Below are positions 33,186 through 41,314 of a DNA stretch of 64,000 bases, one piece after another. The stretch's first letter is position 1; every line of letters starts with the position of its first letter. The stretch is from Microbacterium testaceum. GTDB lineage: Bacteria; Actinomycetota; Actinomycetes; Actinomycetales; Microbacteriaceae. The position numbers and the translations under genes were made by a program. The notes beneath the pieces were generated by a model. It saw only the letters and a program-made list of their open reading frames with translations. It made no database searches and was not told the origin of the DNA. The stretch is taken from assembly GCF_020781835.1 (NCBI RefSeq), contig NZ_JAJGNJ010000010.1, forward strand, positions 62,001 through 126,000, given 5' to 3'.

Positions 33186-34063
33186 CAGCTCACTCCTTTC
33201 CCTCGGTCGTTGGCGGCTCGGAGGAGGTCGCGGTATGGGGGGAGGTCGGCCTCCCAGGACGCCACGTTGCGCGCCGTCTCGTCGCGAAGGCGGCGGTCCC
33301 ATGCGCCGTTCGTATACAGCGGCCTGATCCAGTGAAGGTAGCGGTGGATCCGTGGGAAGTAAGCGGTCCGTGCGCGCTCGACGATGGCCTGGGCGTAGGC
33401 GTCGGCGACGTCCCCGACCTCGCTCGTGATACTCAGCGGCCATGGCAAGCTCTTGCTATCGGCGCTGCGCGATGCCTTGCCATGAATCATCGGCGTCCGC
33501 GTCCAGCCGGGATAGAACACGCCGACGTCCACGCCGTGAGAGGCCGCCTCCATGCGCAGCGCGCCGGCGAACGCCTCGACACCCGCCTTCGCTGCCGCGT
33601 ACGCGGACGACTTGGGAGTGTTCTTGAGCACGGCGGCCGAGCATGTGAACACGATGTAGCCGCGACGGGCGATCACCCACTCCAGCGTCGCCTTTACGGT
33701 GCGGATCTGGCCCGACAGGTTGATGTCGACGATCCGGGTGAGGTGGTCGGTGTCCGACGCGCGTACGGTAGAGGCCGATCCGACGCCGGCATTCGAGACG
33801 ACGATGTCAATCCCGCCGAGCGTATCGACGGCCCGTGTGACGGCCGTGTCGAGCGATGCGACGTCGGTCACGTCGGCGACGATACCGAGGTGACCTCCGC
33901 CGATCCGCCGGGCGGCCTCGGCTACCTGCGCGGCGTCGCGGTCAACGAGGGCCAGGCGTGCGCCTCGGGCCGCGAGCCGTAGCGCGGTCTCGTAGCCGAT
34001 TCCGCTGGCCCCGCCTGTAACGAACGCGACGCGTCCGGCCAGCTCGTCAGTGTGTGCGGTCAT
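33185..34063 (-). CDS. short-chain dehydrogenase/reductase (SDR)
   Basis: This 292-residue SDR has the cofactor motif 'TGGASGIGYETALRLAARGARLALVDRD' (TGxxxGxG; the following Asp favours NAD), 'VSNAGVG' and catalytic 'YAAAKAGVEAFAGALRMEA' (YxxxK), with the expected Ser in 'FTCSAAVLK'. Its tail of about 60 residues beyond the usual SDR end ('YFPRIHRYLHWIRPLYTNGAWDRRL') is like that of cyclohexanol-type or acyl-reductase-like SDRs. GAAGGA precedes the ATG. It likely oxidises a hydroxyl to a ketone before or after the monooxygenase step. Confidence 0.86.
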   Translation of the reverse strand: MTAHTDELAGRVAFVTGGASGIGYETALRLAARGARLALVDRDAAQVAEAARRIGGGHLGIVADVTDVASLDTAVTRAVDTLGGIDIVVSNAGVGSASTVRASDTDHLTRIVDINLSGQIRTVKATLEWVIARRGYIVFTCSAAVLKNTPKSSAYAAAKAGVEAFAGALRMEAASHGVDVGVFYPGWTRTPMIHGKASRSADSKSLPWPLSITSEVGDVADAYAQAIVERARTAYFPRIHRYLHWIRPLYTNGAWDRRLRDETARNVASWEADLPPYRDLLRAANDRGKGVS

Positions 34064-34106
34064 GGGTGTCCTTCGGGGTAGGGCGAGATGCGGCGAGCGT
34101 CGTCGC

Positions 34107-34865
34107 TCACTGCATGTGGGATCCGCCGTTGACATCAAGCGTGATCCCGGTGACGAAGCCGGAAGCCGGATCGGTGAGATAGCGCACCGCGTGGGCGATG
34201 TCCTCGGCCGTGCCGAGGCGGCCGACCGGGACGGTGCTCGCGTAGTCGCGGTTGACATCGTCGCTCACCATGGCCGCCATGCCGGTGCCGATGCGGCCCG
34301 CGGCGATGGCGTTCACGGTGATGCCCGACGAGGCCAACTCGTGCGCGAACGCGCGGGTGATGCCGAGCAGTCCCGTCTTGGTGGCCGCGTAGTGGACGGC
34401 GCCGAGGCGCCCGCCGTAGCGGGCGGCAACCGAGGACATGTTGACGATGCGTCCGTGACCGGCCTCGATCATGCCGGGCGCGAGGGCCCGGATACCCAGG
34501 AACGGGCCCGTGAGGTTCACGGCGACGACGGCGTCCCACTCGACGAGCGGGATGTCGACGCCCTGCAACTTCCTCCCGTCGTGCTTAGGGGAGATGCCGG
34601 CGTTGTTCACGAGGACTGTCGGCGCGCCGAATTCGGCGCTCGCCTCGTCGCGCACACGGTCCCAGTCTCGCTCGTCGGCGACATCGGCGACGACGCCGAT
34701 CAGCCGCCCTTCCGTCTTGCCTATATCCGCGCGCAGGCGCTCGAGGGCGTCGGCGCTGATGTCGACGGCCACGACGCGGTCCCCGCGTTCGAGCAGAGCC
34801 CTCACGATGCCGGTGCCGATGCCACCCGAGGCTCCCGTGACGACAGAGACCTCCGCGGCGGTCAC
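34107..34865 (-). CDS. short-chain dehydrogenase/reductase (SDR), FabG-like
   Basis: This 252-residue classical SDR has 'TGASGGIGTGIVRALLERGDRVVAVDIS', 'VNNAGISPK', catalytic Ser in 'VNMSSVAARYGG', Tyr/Lys in 'YAATKTGLLGITRAFAHEL', and C-terminal 'RYLTDPASGFVTGITLDVNGGSHMQ'. GTG at 34865 overlaps the monooxygenase stop by 4 nt. The pairing with a second SDR suggests two different hydroxyl or keto intermediates. NAD preference is inferred from the Asp after the second strand. Confidence 0.88.
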   Translation of the reverse strand: MTAAEVSVVTGASGGIGTGIVRALLERGDRVVAVDISADALERLRADIGKTEGRLIGVVADVADERDWDRVRDEASAEFGAPTVLVNNAGISPKHDGRKLQGVDIPLVEWDAVVAVNLTGPFLGIRALAPGMIEAGHGRIVNMSSVAARYGGRLGAVHYAATKTGLLGITRAFAHELASSGITVNAIAAGRIGTGMAAMVSDDVNRDYASTVPVGRLGTAEDIAHAVRYLTDPASGFVTGITLDVNGGSHMQ

Positions 34866-36358
34866 GCGCTGGCCCCTGCCAGCTCGACCTCGCGGACGTC
34901 GTAAGCGTCGTCCGCGAAGGTGCTGTTGTACTCGCGGAAGGTGAAGGAGAAGTCGGGCCACAACGTGGTCAGTCGGCCGCTGCGCGGGTCGACATACCAG
35001 CTTGAGCAGCCGCCGGAGAGCCATACGGTGCCCTCACTGAGGCGCTCGACCTCCTGCATGTACGCCTCCTGCGCCTCGGCGCGCACCTCGAGGATCTTGC
35101 CGTCCTTGACCTCGCGCAGAGCGTCGATCACGTAGTCGATCTGCGCCTCGGCGATGTAGATCGCCGAGTTGTGACCGAGCCCCGTATTCGGGCCCTTGAG
35201 GAACCACAGATTCGGGAATCCGTGCACTGCCGTGGTGCGGTAGGCTTCCATGCCGCGGTTCCACGCCTGCTTCAGCGAGATGCCGTCGCGACCGAACGTG
35301 CTGTACGCCATGGGGATGTCGGTGGCCTCGAAGCCGGTGCAGGCGATGATGACGTCTACCTCGTGGCGCACGCCGTCGGGACCGGCGATCCAGTTCGGCC
35401 CGATCTGCCGCGCGCCACCTGTGACAAGCGTCACGTTGTCGCGCAGAAACGCGGGGTAGTACGTGTTTGACTTGAGGATGCGCTTGCAGCCGATCGTGTA
35501 GTCCGGTGTGAGCTTTTCGCGCAGCTCGCCCGGAGGAACCTGTGCCCGGAGGTGGTCGAGGGCGCTCCTGGTCACCGTCTCGATGAGCGACCGGGTGCCA
35601 CGCCGCTGGGCGTACCGCTCCTCATTGGCCCAGAACAGGTCGGCGCGGATCTGCTCCATGATCTCGGGACGCCGCTCGAACATGCGCATCTCCGCTTCGG
35701 TGTACTGCTTGTCGTGCCGCGGCGTCACATATGCCGCGGAACGCTGGACGACCGTGAGATGACCGGCGACCTTCGCGACCTCGGGGATCACTTGGATCGC
35801 GCTCGCGCCCGATCCGATGACCGCGATTCGCCTGCCCTCAAGTGGCACCGAGTGGTCCCACCGGGCCGAGTGGAAGATGTCGCCCTGGAACGAGTCGATT
35901 CCGTCGACGTCCGGCAGCTTCTCGTCTGAGAGGTACCCCACAGCCATGATGAGCGCGGCGGCCTCGAACCACTCGCCGTCGGCCTGGGCGCGCCACACCC
36001 GCGCCGTCTCGTCCCAGCGGATCTCGTCCACCGCGTGGTTGAAGCGGATGTGCTCCCACGCGCCCTCGCGCTTGGCCACGTGCTCGATGTACTCGAGGAT
36101 CTCGGCCTGACCCGCGAACATCTTCGACCACCGGGGGTTGAGGTCGAACGAGTAAGAGTACAGGTGCGACGGCACGTCGCATTCCGCGCCTGGATAGGTG
36201 TTGTCCCGCCAAGCGCCGCCTACCGTGTGGCCCCTCTCGAGCACGATGACCGACTGATCGGTTTCGCGGAGGATCCGGATCGCCGCTCCGACCCCCGCGA
36301 AGCCCGCTCCGATGATCAGCACATCGCTGCGGTGAGTGGCGTCAACTGCCTCGGTCAT
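34862..36358 (-). CDS. flavin-containing / Baeyer-Villiger-type monooxygenase
   Basis: This 498-residue class B flavoprotein has the FAD-binding 'GAGFAG' (17-22), the NADPH-binding 'GSGASAIQV' near 181, and between them the Baeyer-Villiger fingerprint FxGxxxHxxxWD at 157-168 ('FQGDIFHSARWD'). Further conserved parts are 'VGGAWRDNTYPGAECDVPSHLYSYSF', 'CKRILKSNTYYPAF' and 'CTGFEATD'. Such enzymes use NADPH and O2 to insert oxygen next to a ketone, giving an ester or lactone; the group includes 4-hydroxyacetophenone and cyclic-ketone monooxygenases. The downstream SDRs and the neighbouring hydrolase fit a ketone-degradation route. Whether the substrate is aryl or alicyclic cannot be told. Confidence 0.88.
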   Translation of the reverse strand: MTEAVDATHRSDVLIIGAGFAGVGAAIRILRETDQSVIVLERGHTVGGAWRDNTYPGAECDVPSHLYSYSFDLNPRWSKMFAGQAEILEYIEHVAKREGAWEHIRFNHAVDEIRWDETARVWRAQADGEWFEAAALIMAVGYLSDEKLPDVDGIDSFQGDIFHSARWDHSVPLEGRRIAVIGSGASAIQVIPEVAKVAGHLTVVQRSAAYVTPRHDKQYTEAEMRMFERRPEIMEQIRADLFWANEERYAQRRGTRSLIETVTRSALDHLRAQVPPGELREKLTPDYTIGCKRILKSNTYYPAFLRDNVTLVTGGARQIGPNWIAGPDGVRHEVDVIIACTGFEATDIPMAYSTFGRDGISLKQAWNRGMEAYRTTAVHGFPNLWFLKGPNTGLGHNSAIYIAEAQIDYVIDALREVKDGKILEVRAEAQEAYMQEVERLSEGTVWLSGGCSSWYVDPRSGRLTTLWPDFSFTFREYNSTFADDAYDVREVELAGASA

Positions 36359-36433
36359 GTCATTCCCTCCGTAGGTTCTTTGGTGCCGCGTTCGTTCATG
36401 TCTCGTTCGTTCGTCGCTGTGAGCGACGCGGGC

Positions 36434-37273
36434 TCAGATGGTCAGCGCGGGGATCGTGCTGCCGGCCGCGTGCCGATCGGGCTGACGCACGAAGGCGTCG
36501 ATGAGCTGGAAAAGTTGCGCGGGGCGCTCGACAGTGACGGCGTGGCCTGAGGGGATCTCGGCGAGTCGCGAGTCTTGGATGCCGCCGAACAGCATGTGAC
36601 TGTGACGGATGGGGACCATCTGGTCGTCGAGGCAGCCGATCACGAGAGTGGGAGCCGTGATCGCGGCGACTTCGTCGGCGACGTCGACGGTCCCGTTGAT
36701 GTCCATCTCGATGTCAGTGCCGGGGCGCACGGTGCGGCTCGCAATCATCGCTTCGAGGTCATGGTCGGACTTCGAGCGCAGGAACTGCGAGCTGTGCGCC
36801 ATGAGCGTCTGGAACTCCTGCAGCGAACGACCCCCGACCTCGTGGTGGTGGCGCCACACATTGTGGCGGAGCCGCTGTTGCTTGTCGGTGGCGACCCAGC
36901 CGGCGATCAGTGTGAGCGTGGCTACGAGGTGCTGGTGGCGGCCGGCGAGCGCCGCGGTCACGACGGCGCCGAGCGAGTAGCCGACGAGGTGGATTGGCCG
37001 CCCCGCCGAGCGATCCTCGATGAGGGCCGCGACCTGCGCGACCAGCGTGTCCAGGGTGGTCGACCCGTCCACGCGCAGGTCGATGCCGATCACGCGGTGG
37101 CGCGCCGCCAGCATGGGATAGAGCGTGCCGAAGTGGGTGGCGGTGGTGCCGCCCGTCCCGTGGACGAGGACGATCGTGATGCGCTCGTCTCCCGGCGCTC
37201 CGGTGTCGGCGTATTCGACGGGAGCGCCGTTGAACTCGATCGATCCGGCCTTGGCATCGGGGTGAAGATCCAC
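36434..37273 (-). CDS. alpha/beta hydrolase, candidate ester/lactone hydrolase
   Basis: This 279-residue protein has the oxyanion segment 'VLVHGTGGTTATHF', nucleophile Ser100 in the elbow 'LVGYSLGAV', Asp in 'VIGCLDDQMVP' and His in 'EIPSGHAVTVERP'. The start is taken as GTG at 37273, with a purine-rich GAGAGG upstream; the longer open frame runs through the control region. Gene order (monooxygenase directly downstream) suggests it hydrolyses the ester or lactone made by that enzyme. Confidence 0.82.
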   Translation of the reverse strand: MDLHPDAKAGSIEFNGAPVEYADTGAPGDERITIVLVHGTGGTTATHFGTLYPMLAARHRVIGIDLRVDGSTTLDTLVAQVAALIEDRSAGRPIHLVGYSLGAVVTAALAGRHQHLVATLTLIAGWVATDKQQRLRHNVWRHHHEVGGRSLQEFQTLMAHSSQFLRSKSDHDLEAMIASRTVRPGTDIEMDINGTVDVADEVAAITAPTLVIGCLDDQMVPIRHSHMLFGGIQDSRLAEIPSGHAVTVERPAQLFQLIDAFVRQPDRHAAGSTIPALTI

Positions 37274-37362
37274 TGCTGCCTCTCGTTCCTTCTCGCTGAG
37301 ATGGACCCGCGGAGAGGAGCAACTGCTCCTCTTTGAGCGTGCACTCCAGTCGGAGCGCACTA

Positions 37363-37384
37363 TCACTTTAGAAAGTGAGAGCTC
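37363..37384. promoter_or_regulatory. palindrome upstream of the catabolic operon, candidate TetR operator
   Basis: TCACTTT (37363-37369) and AAAGTGA (37372-37378) form a perfect 7-bp inverted repeat with a 2-bp spacer, extended on the right as AAAGTGAGAGC. It lies between the TetR gene and the first enzyme gene. A related AAGTGAGAGC occurs at the TetR gene's own start (38142-38151). Operator function is inferred. Confidence 0.6.
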
Positions 37385-37424
37385 AATCCGCAAGTCTGAG
37401 CTTGCAGGGCGCGACCAGAAGCGG

Positions 37425-38126
37425 TCAGGAGGCGATCAGCAGTGGTCGGAGCATGACATCAAAGCGCTCGCGCAGCCGGTCCCACGTCCCCTCTACCGAG
37501 AGTCGTCGGGACGGGATGCGCAGGATCTCGTGGATGTAGATCCCGTTGCAGTTGCGCGCCACGATGTTCGCCGCGACGTCGCCGCGGATCACGCCGGCCG
37601 CCTGCGCCGAGGAGAGGATCGACTGCACGAGATTGATCACGCGGTCGCCGCTCGCCGTGCTCTGCGCGCCCAGGGCGTTATCGGACTTCAGGCCGTAGCT
37701 GAGGTAGTTCGCCACGTGCTCTGGATCGGATTGGAAGTAGGCGACGCGGGCCTCATACAGCGCATAGATTCGGGCCAGGTACCACTCACCGTCGCTGGGA
37801 TTGTGCGGGGCCGCGACGGTGGCGCGGTCGGCCTCGAGCACCTGCTCGACGAGCGCGTCGACACGCTCGCCCACCACGAGCAGTAGCAACTCCTCCTTGT
37901 TGGCGATGTAACGGAAAAGCGTCGCTTCGCCGACCTCGGCACGCTGGGCCACCTCCCGGGTCGTGACCGCGCTGTATCCCTTCTCGGCGAACAGCTCCTG
38001 GGCCGCCTTGCGGATCCGCGCGTAGCGCTCTCGGCGGGCTCTCTCCCTCAGGCCGATCGGCTTCTCACGCTCGGCAGCGACGTCGCGGCTCGCTGGATCT
38101 TCGCTCACCGACGGCTCCTCTTGCAT
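37425..38126 (-). CDS. TetR-family transcriptional regulator
   Basis: This protein of about 233 residues has an N-terminal helix-turn-helix: 'RIRKAAQELFAEKGYSAVTTREVAQRAEVGEATLFRYIANKEELLLLVV'. Its C-terminal ligand domain was not matched to a subfamily. The start is uncertain: Met at 38126 was chosen, but an in-frame ATG at 38186 exists and neither has a good ribosome site. It heads the catabolic block in the same direction, with operator-like sites before the enzyme operon and next to its own start. It probably represses uptake and oxidation until the substrate or its CoA ester appears. Confidence 0.85.
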   Translation of the reverse strand: MQEEPSVSEDPASRDVAAEREKPIGLRERARRERYARIRKAAQELFAEKGYSAVTTREVAQRAEVGEATLFRYIANKEELLLLVVGERVDALVEQVLEADRATVAAPHNPSDGEWYLARIYALYEARVAYFQSDPEHVANYLSYGLKSDNALGAQSTASGDRVINLVQSILSSAQAAGVIRGDVAANIVARNCNGIYIHEILRIPSRRLSVEGTWDRLRERFDVMLRPLLIAS

Positions 38127-38141
38127 TCGGGGTCCCACGTG

Positions 38142-38154
38142 AAGTGAGAGCCAC
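38142..38154. promoter_or_regulatory. second AAGTGAGAGC site, at the TetR gene
   Basis: AAGTGAGAGC at 38142-38151 equals the right half of the palindrome at 37363-37384, and AGTG...CACT gives partial dyad symmetry. Position next to the regulator's start suggests autoregulation. Confidence 0.45.
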
Positions 38155-38221
38155 TCCCGCTCAAACGTTAGTCCAGGCACGGTCATGGCGCCAATGAACG
38201 ACGGCGGTGAGCGTGTGAGTT

Positions 38222-38739
38222 GTTACTGGGGCGCGGGATCGGCGGAGCCCGCAATATCTGGCGGCTGCTACACCGCCAGGGCATCGACGTGGCGCGCCGC
38301 GCCGTCGAGCGTCTCATGCGCCGCCAAGGGCTTCGTGGCATCCGGCGGGGCAAGCAGCTCGTCACGACCCGCCCCCGATCATGCTGCCGTCCGCCCGCAC
38401 CGCGTGCAGCGCCAGTTCACCGCACAGCGGCCGAATCAGTTCTGGGTGGTCGACTTCACCTACGTGGCGCCCCGGTCGGGCATGACCGTCACCGCGTTCG
38501 TGACCGACGTGTTCTCCCGGCGCATCGGCGGCTGGCGCACCACCAACCGCATGTCCACCGAGCTGCCGCTGGAGGCATTGGAGATGGCGTTGTGGGTCAG
38601 AGACCGCGCAGGCCAAGCCGTCGACGCATTCGCGCTGAACACGCGCCCTCGCAAGTCGCTCGGATGGATGACTCCCGCGGAGGCCCTCAACGAGCAGCTA
38701 CTGTTGCGCCAACAGGCCGGTGTTGCATCGACTGGTTGA
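38222..38739 (+). pseudogene. frameshifted, chimeric transposase remnant (IS3-like, with IS30-like tail)
   Basis: One frame reads 'GARNIWRLLHRQGIDVARRAVERLMRRQGLRGIRRGK', an IS3 OrfB N-terminal part. After a frameshift near 38375-38400 the next frame reads 'RQFTAQRPNQFWVVDFTYVAPRSGMTVTAFVTDVFSRRIGGW' and 'MSTELPLEALEMALWVR', the IS3 catalytic core start. The text then jumps at about 38625 to 'ALNTRPRKSLGWMTPAEAL', which looks like the C-terminus of an IS30-type transposase. The rest of the DDE core is missing. It is inactive and was probably built by two deletion or fusion events. Confidence 0.75.
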
Positions 38740-39536
38740 GCCCGGTCATGATCATCGTGAACGGGAGCAACGTCAACATCGCCTTCAACGGAGGAGTTCG
38801 CTCGCATCGCCGCGCCGTACGACGCGCTCATAAACCTCAGTGTTCCGATCAAGGTCCCGACTATCGCGGAGGGCGCACGTCCCGAGGTGCGACGTCTCCT
38901 CATGCGAAACACGCGACTGCCGCCGACACACGGTTCGGCGGAGGGCACATCTTCCTGCGTCAGCCAGCTAGTGTCCGATCTGCTCGCCGGCGGGCGCGTG
39001 TCTCCGTAGATGTGCGTTGGTCAGTATCGGCGTGTTCGCGGCGGCTCCCGCTATGGCTGCGGTCGCAGGCTCTCGGCATGGTAGATCGAATCGAACACTC
39101 TGAATGACGGGCGGCGCCACCGCATCCGTCCGCACGCGAGCGCCATCGGCGACGCAAGCTCCAAAGGATACGAGCTGATAGGTGTACGTGAATAATCGCG
39201 ACGTCCCCTCCTCGCGTCCGCCCTGGAGGCCGCGTATTCGCACTCGGCCGCCGAAATGCGGGTGGTGCGGGAGGAGACACTCATGCAGTTGTAGCCGGGC
39301 GACTGACCACCTGCCAATCGCCCCATACGCCGGGTTCTTCACCTGCACGCGACGATATTTGTCCGAGCGGCCGCAGCGTTCTTCGCACACACACTCAGCC
39401 TCGTTCCGGGAGGAACCTGTTCAGGGCTGTGTAGAGAGCGGAACTTGCGCTGCGCGGTCATGCCGGCGACATTAGCGGCATCAGACTCCGCCACGGGGAC
39501 AGCAGCGGTGTCGGCCTGGCGGAGTCTGGACCAGCT
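38740..39536. other. gene-poor segment with one unassigned open frame
   Basis: A frame on the plus strand from 38761 to a stop at 39007-39009 has no internal stop for 82 codons ('TEEFARIAAPYDALINLSVPIKVPTIAEG...'), but no good start or recognised family. It may be the tail of a lost gene. From 39010 to 39536 nothing coding is supported. Composition is AT-richer than the catabolic genes. Confidence 0.4.
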
Positions 39537-40623
39537 TCAGAGCGCCCGAAGCTGGGCAACTGGGCGAGGCGTATCGATATTCGCCTTGGCTGGCTGAGGC
39601 GCGAGGGCACGAATCATCATCGTTGGAAGCGCGAGGTCGTGCTCTATGTCTGACGATGAGTACGGGTTCTCTCCGTACTGCGCCTGCAGCAACCGGAAGA
39701 GCAAGCGCGGGGTTTCGGGACGCACCTCGACGGGTTCCTGCTTTCGCCACCCACGTGAAGAGATCTGCCGCCAGAGGGTCGTAGATCGGTCCTTGCTCAG
39801 CGCGCCCGTCGCCTCGCCTCGCTTGACCAGAGCAGCGATAGAGATACCCCAGCTCGCCTTCACGCGAGCGAGATCACCGAGCGTTACGTCAGGCATGATC
39901 AGCGTGCGCGCCGGCTCACTCGGGAGGAGGAACGCGCCTGCGAAAGTATGGGCTTCCCGTTCCGGATCCGATGAGGCACGGAAGGAGTGCAGGACCAGGT
40001 GACCCAGCTCGTGAGCGAGCGTGAAGCGGGAGCGATCTCCGCTCGCTGCGATGTAGCCGATCAAGGCGGCCTGACCCCGTCCGGCCGAGAACGAAACGCC
40101 ATCGTGTCCAGCGAGAGCAGCGTCGTCGAAGCCCAAGGGTGCGACCGCGATACCCGATCGCTCCAGTGCCCGCATCACGTTGGTGATCGGCACATCCGGA
40201 GCAATCGCCAGTGCGTCCCGAGTGGAGGCCGCGATCTCCTCAATTCGAGCTATCGAGAGCACCCCATCTTCATCCTGAATCACAGGAAGCAGGGGGCGCG
40301 GGTAACCGCTGCCATCAAGGATTCGCTCCGTAACGCGGAACGCCTCATGGAAGAGTCCTCGGGTTCGCGTCGTCTCGCGCACCCTCGCTGTTGCCGTCTT
40401 CCTGAAGTGAACAGTGGCGGTCGCCCGGGTGGCCACCTTGAAGAACTCGAGGGGAAGGCTCATCGCCTCCGCGAAGGAGGTAGCGAGAGACGGGGTGAAA
40501 TCCCGGCGGTGAGTCTCCACCATCGAGATCATCGGATTGCTTGACCCCTGAAGCTTCAGCGAGGTCGACTTGAGTGACGTTGAGCAACTCCCGAGCCGCG
40601 GTGATGCGTTCAGGCAGAAACAC
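39537..40623 (-). pseudogene. XRE-ImmA/IrrE metallopeptidase fusion, split by a frameshift
   Basis: The larger frame (39537-40532) has the zinc protease motif 'TLAHELGHLVLH' and the usual ImmA/IrrE C-terminal part. Just upstream, in another frame from GTG at 40623, is the start of a helix-turn-helix ('RITAARELLNVTQVDLAEASGVKQ'), whose continuation ('MISMVETHRRDFTPSLATSFAEAM') lies in the large frame. Removing one base at about 40531-40537 joins them into one XRE-ImmA protein of about 361 residues; the 1087-nt span is one more than a multiple of three. Related proteins cleave repressors or act as toxin partners in mobile elements. It is either a real mutation or a sequencing error. Confidence 0.75.
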
Positions 40624-41140
40624 TCTGATCGCCTTCTCCCTCGACCGCCTCCTCACGGGAGGGCGACTCCAGATCCTCTTCATCCTGAGAGTCGAAGACC
40701 GCGGATTCGAAGTCCTCGACGCTGTCGACGGGGACGAACATGTCAATCCGCGCACGCTTCCCGAAGTCCCACGGAGCCACGGTGTGGACGAGGTGCAGGT
40801 TCACGGTGCCCGTTGCGAAGTCGGCCCCCCACATCATCAGCAATCGCTCCGGCTCGGCGAACAGCACCTCGTTTTCCACGAGCGCGGAGTTCGTGTACCA
40901 AGCGCGGCGCGCGAAGTTCCGCCCCGGAGCGGGAACGGCACTTGTCGAGTGCAGGAAGCGCAGCACGAGGTCGTCGTGACAGAGCTGGATGGCCGAGTTC
41001 CGGGTCTGCGTCGCATTCAGCGTCCACCCTGACAGTTTCGCTTCGTCGAGCCGGGCCCGCGCGACCGCGCGAGTGAGATGCACCCGAGCAGAACGATCGG
41101 ACGCCGGAAGACGCAACGGGCCGCTGGCGACCTCCTCCAA
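40610..41140 (-). CDS. unknown partner protein of the XRE-ImmA gene
   Basis: This protein of about 176 residues has no recognised domain. Its tail is very acidic ('VEDFESAVFDSQDEEDLESPSREEAVEGEGD'). Its stop overlaps the GTG start of the XRE-ImmA frame, so the two were co-translated. The first possible start is a TTG at 41140, directly before a GGAGGAGG run, so a start further inside is possible. Paired genes of this sort are common regulators or toxin-antitoxin-like units on integrative elements; the role here is inferred only from the pairing. Confidence 0.55.
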   Translation of the reverse strand: MEEVASGPLRLPASDRSARVHLTRAVARARLDEAKLSGWTLNATQTRNSAIQLCHDDLVLRFLHSTSAVPAPGRNFARRAWYTNSALVENEVLFAEPERLLMMWGADFATGTVNLHLVHTVAPWDFGKRARIDMFVPVDSVEDFESAVFDSQDEEDLESPSREEAVEGEGDQSVSA

Positions 41141-41264
41141 ACCACGACGCCCGACCTTCCAGCGCCTCCGCTCTCGTCCTCACACGTCACCCCCAGCTCT
41201 CCGCTGACCCCACAACTCTCCCCGTACCGCAGCTCAACTCCCGTTCTTCCTGAATGGACGTATG

Positions 41265-41276
41265 CTACCGTGGTAG
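41265..41276. promoter_or_regulatory. short inverted repeat in the relaxase promoter region
   Basis: CTACC GT GGTAG is a 5-bp perfect inverted repeat 39 nt before the relaxase start, in a locally AT-richer stretch that also holds TATGCT and TAGATA hexamers usable as -10 boxes. It could bind one of the element's own regulators. Confidence 0.4.
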
Positions 41277-41314
41277 ATACCAATGGCTCGCTATAAGAAA
41301 CACAGGTGAGTACG

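Noticed and set aside
38761..39009. An 82-codon stop-free frame after the transposase remnant as a real gene
   Set aside because: No start codon with a ribosome site and no recognised family; kept only as a note in the gene-poor segment.
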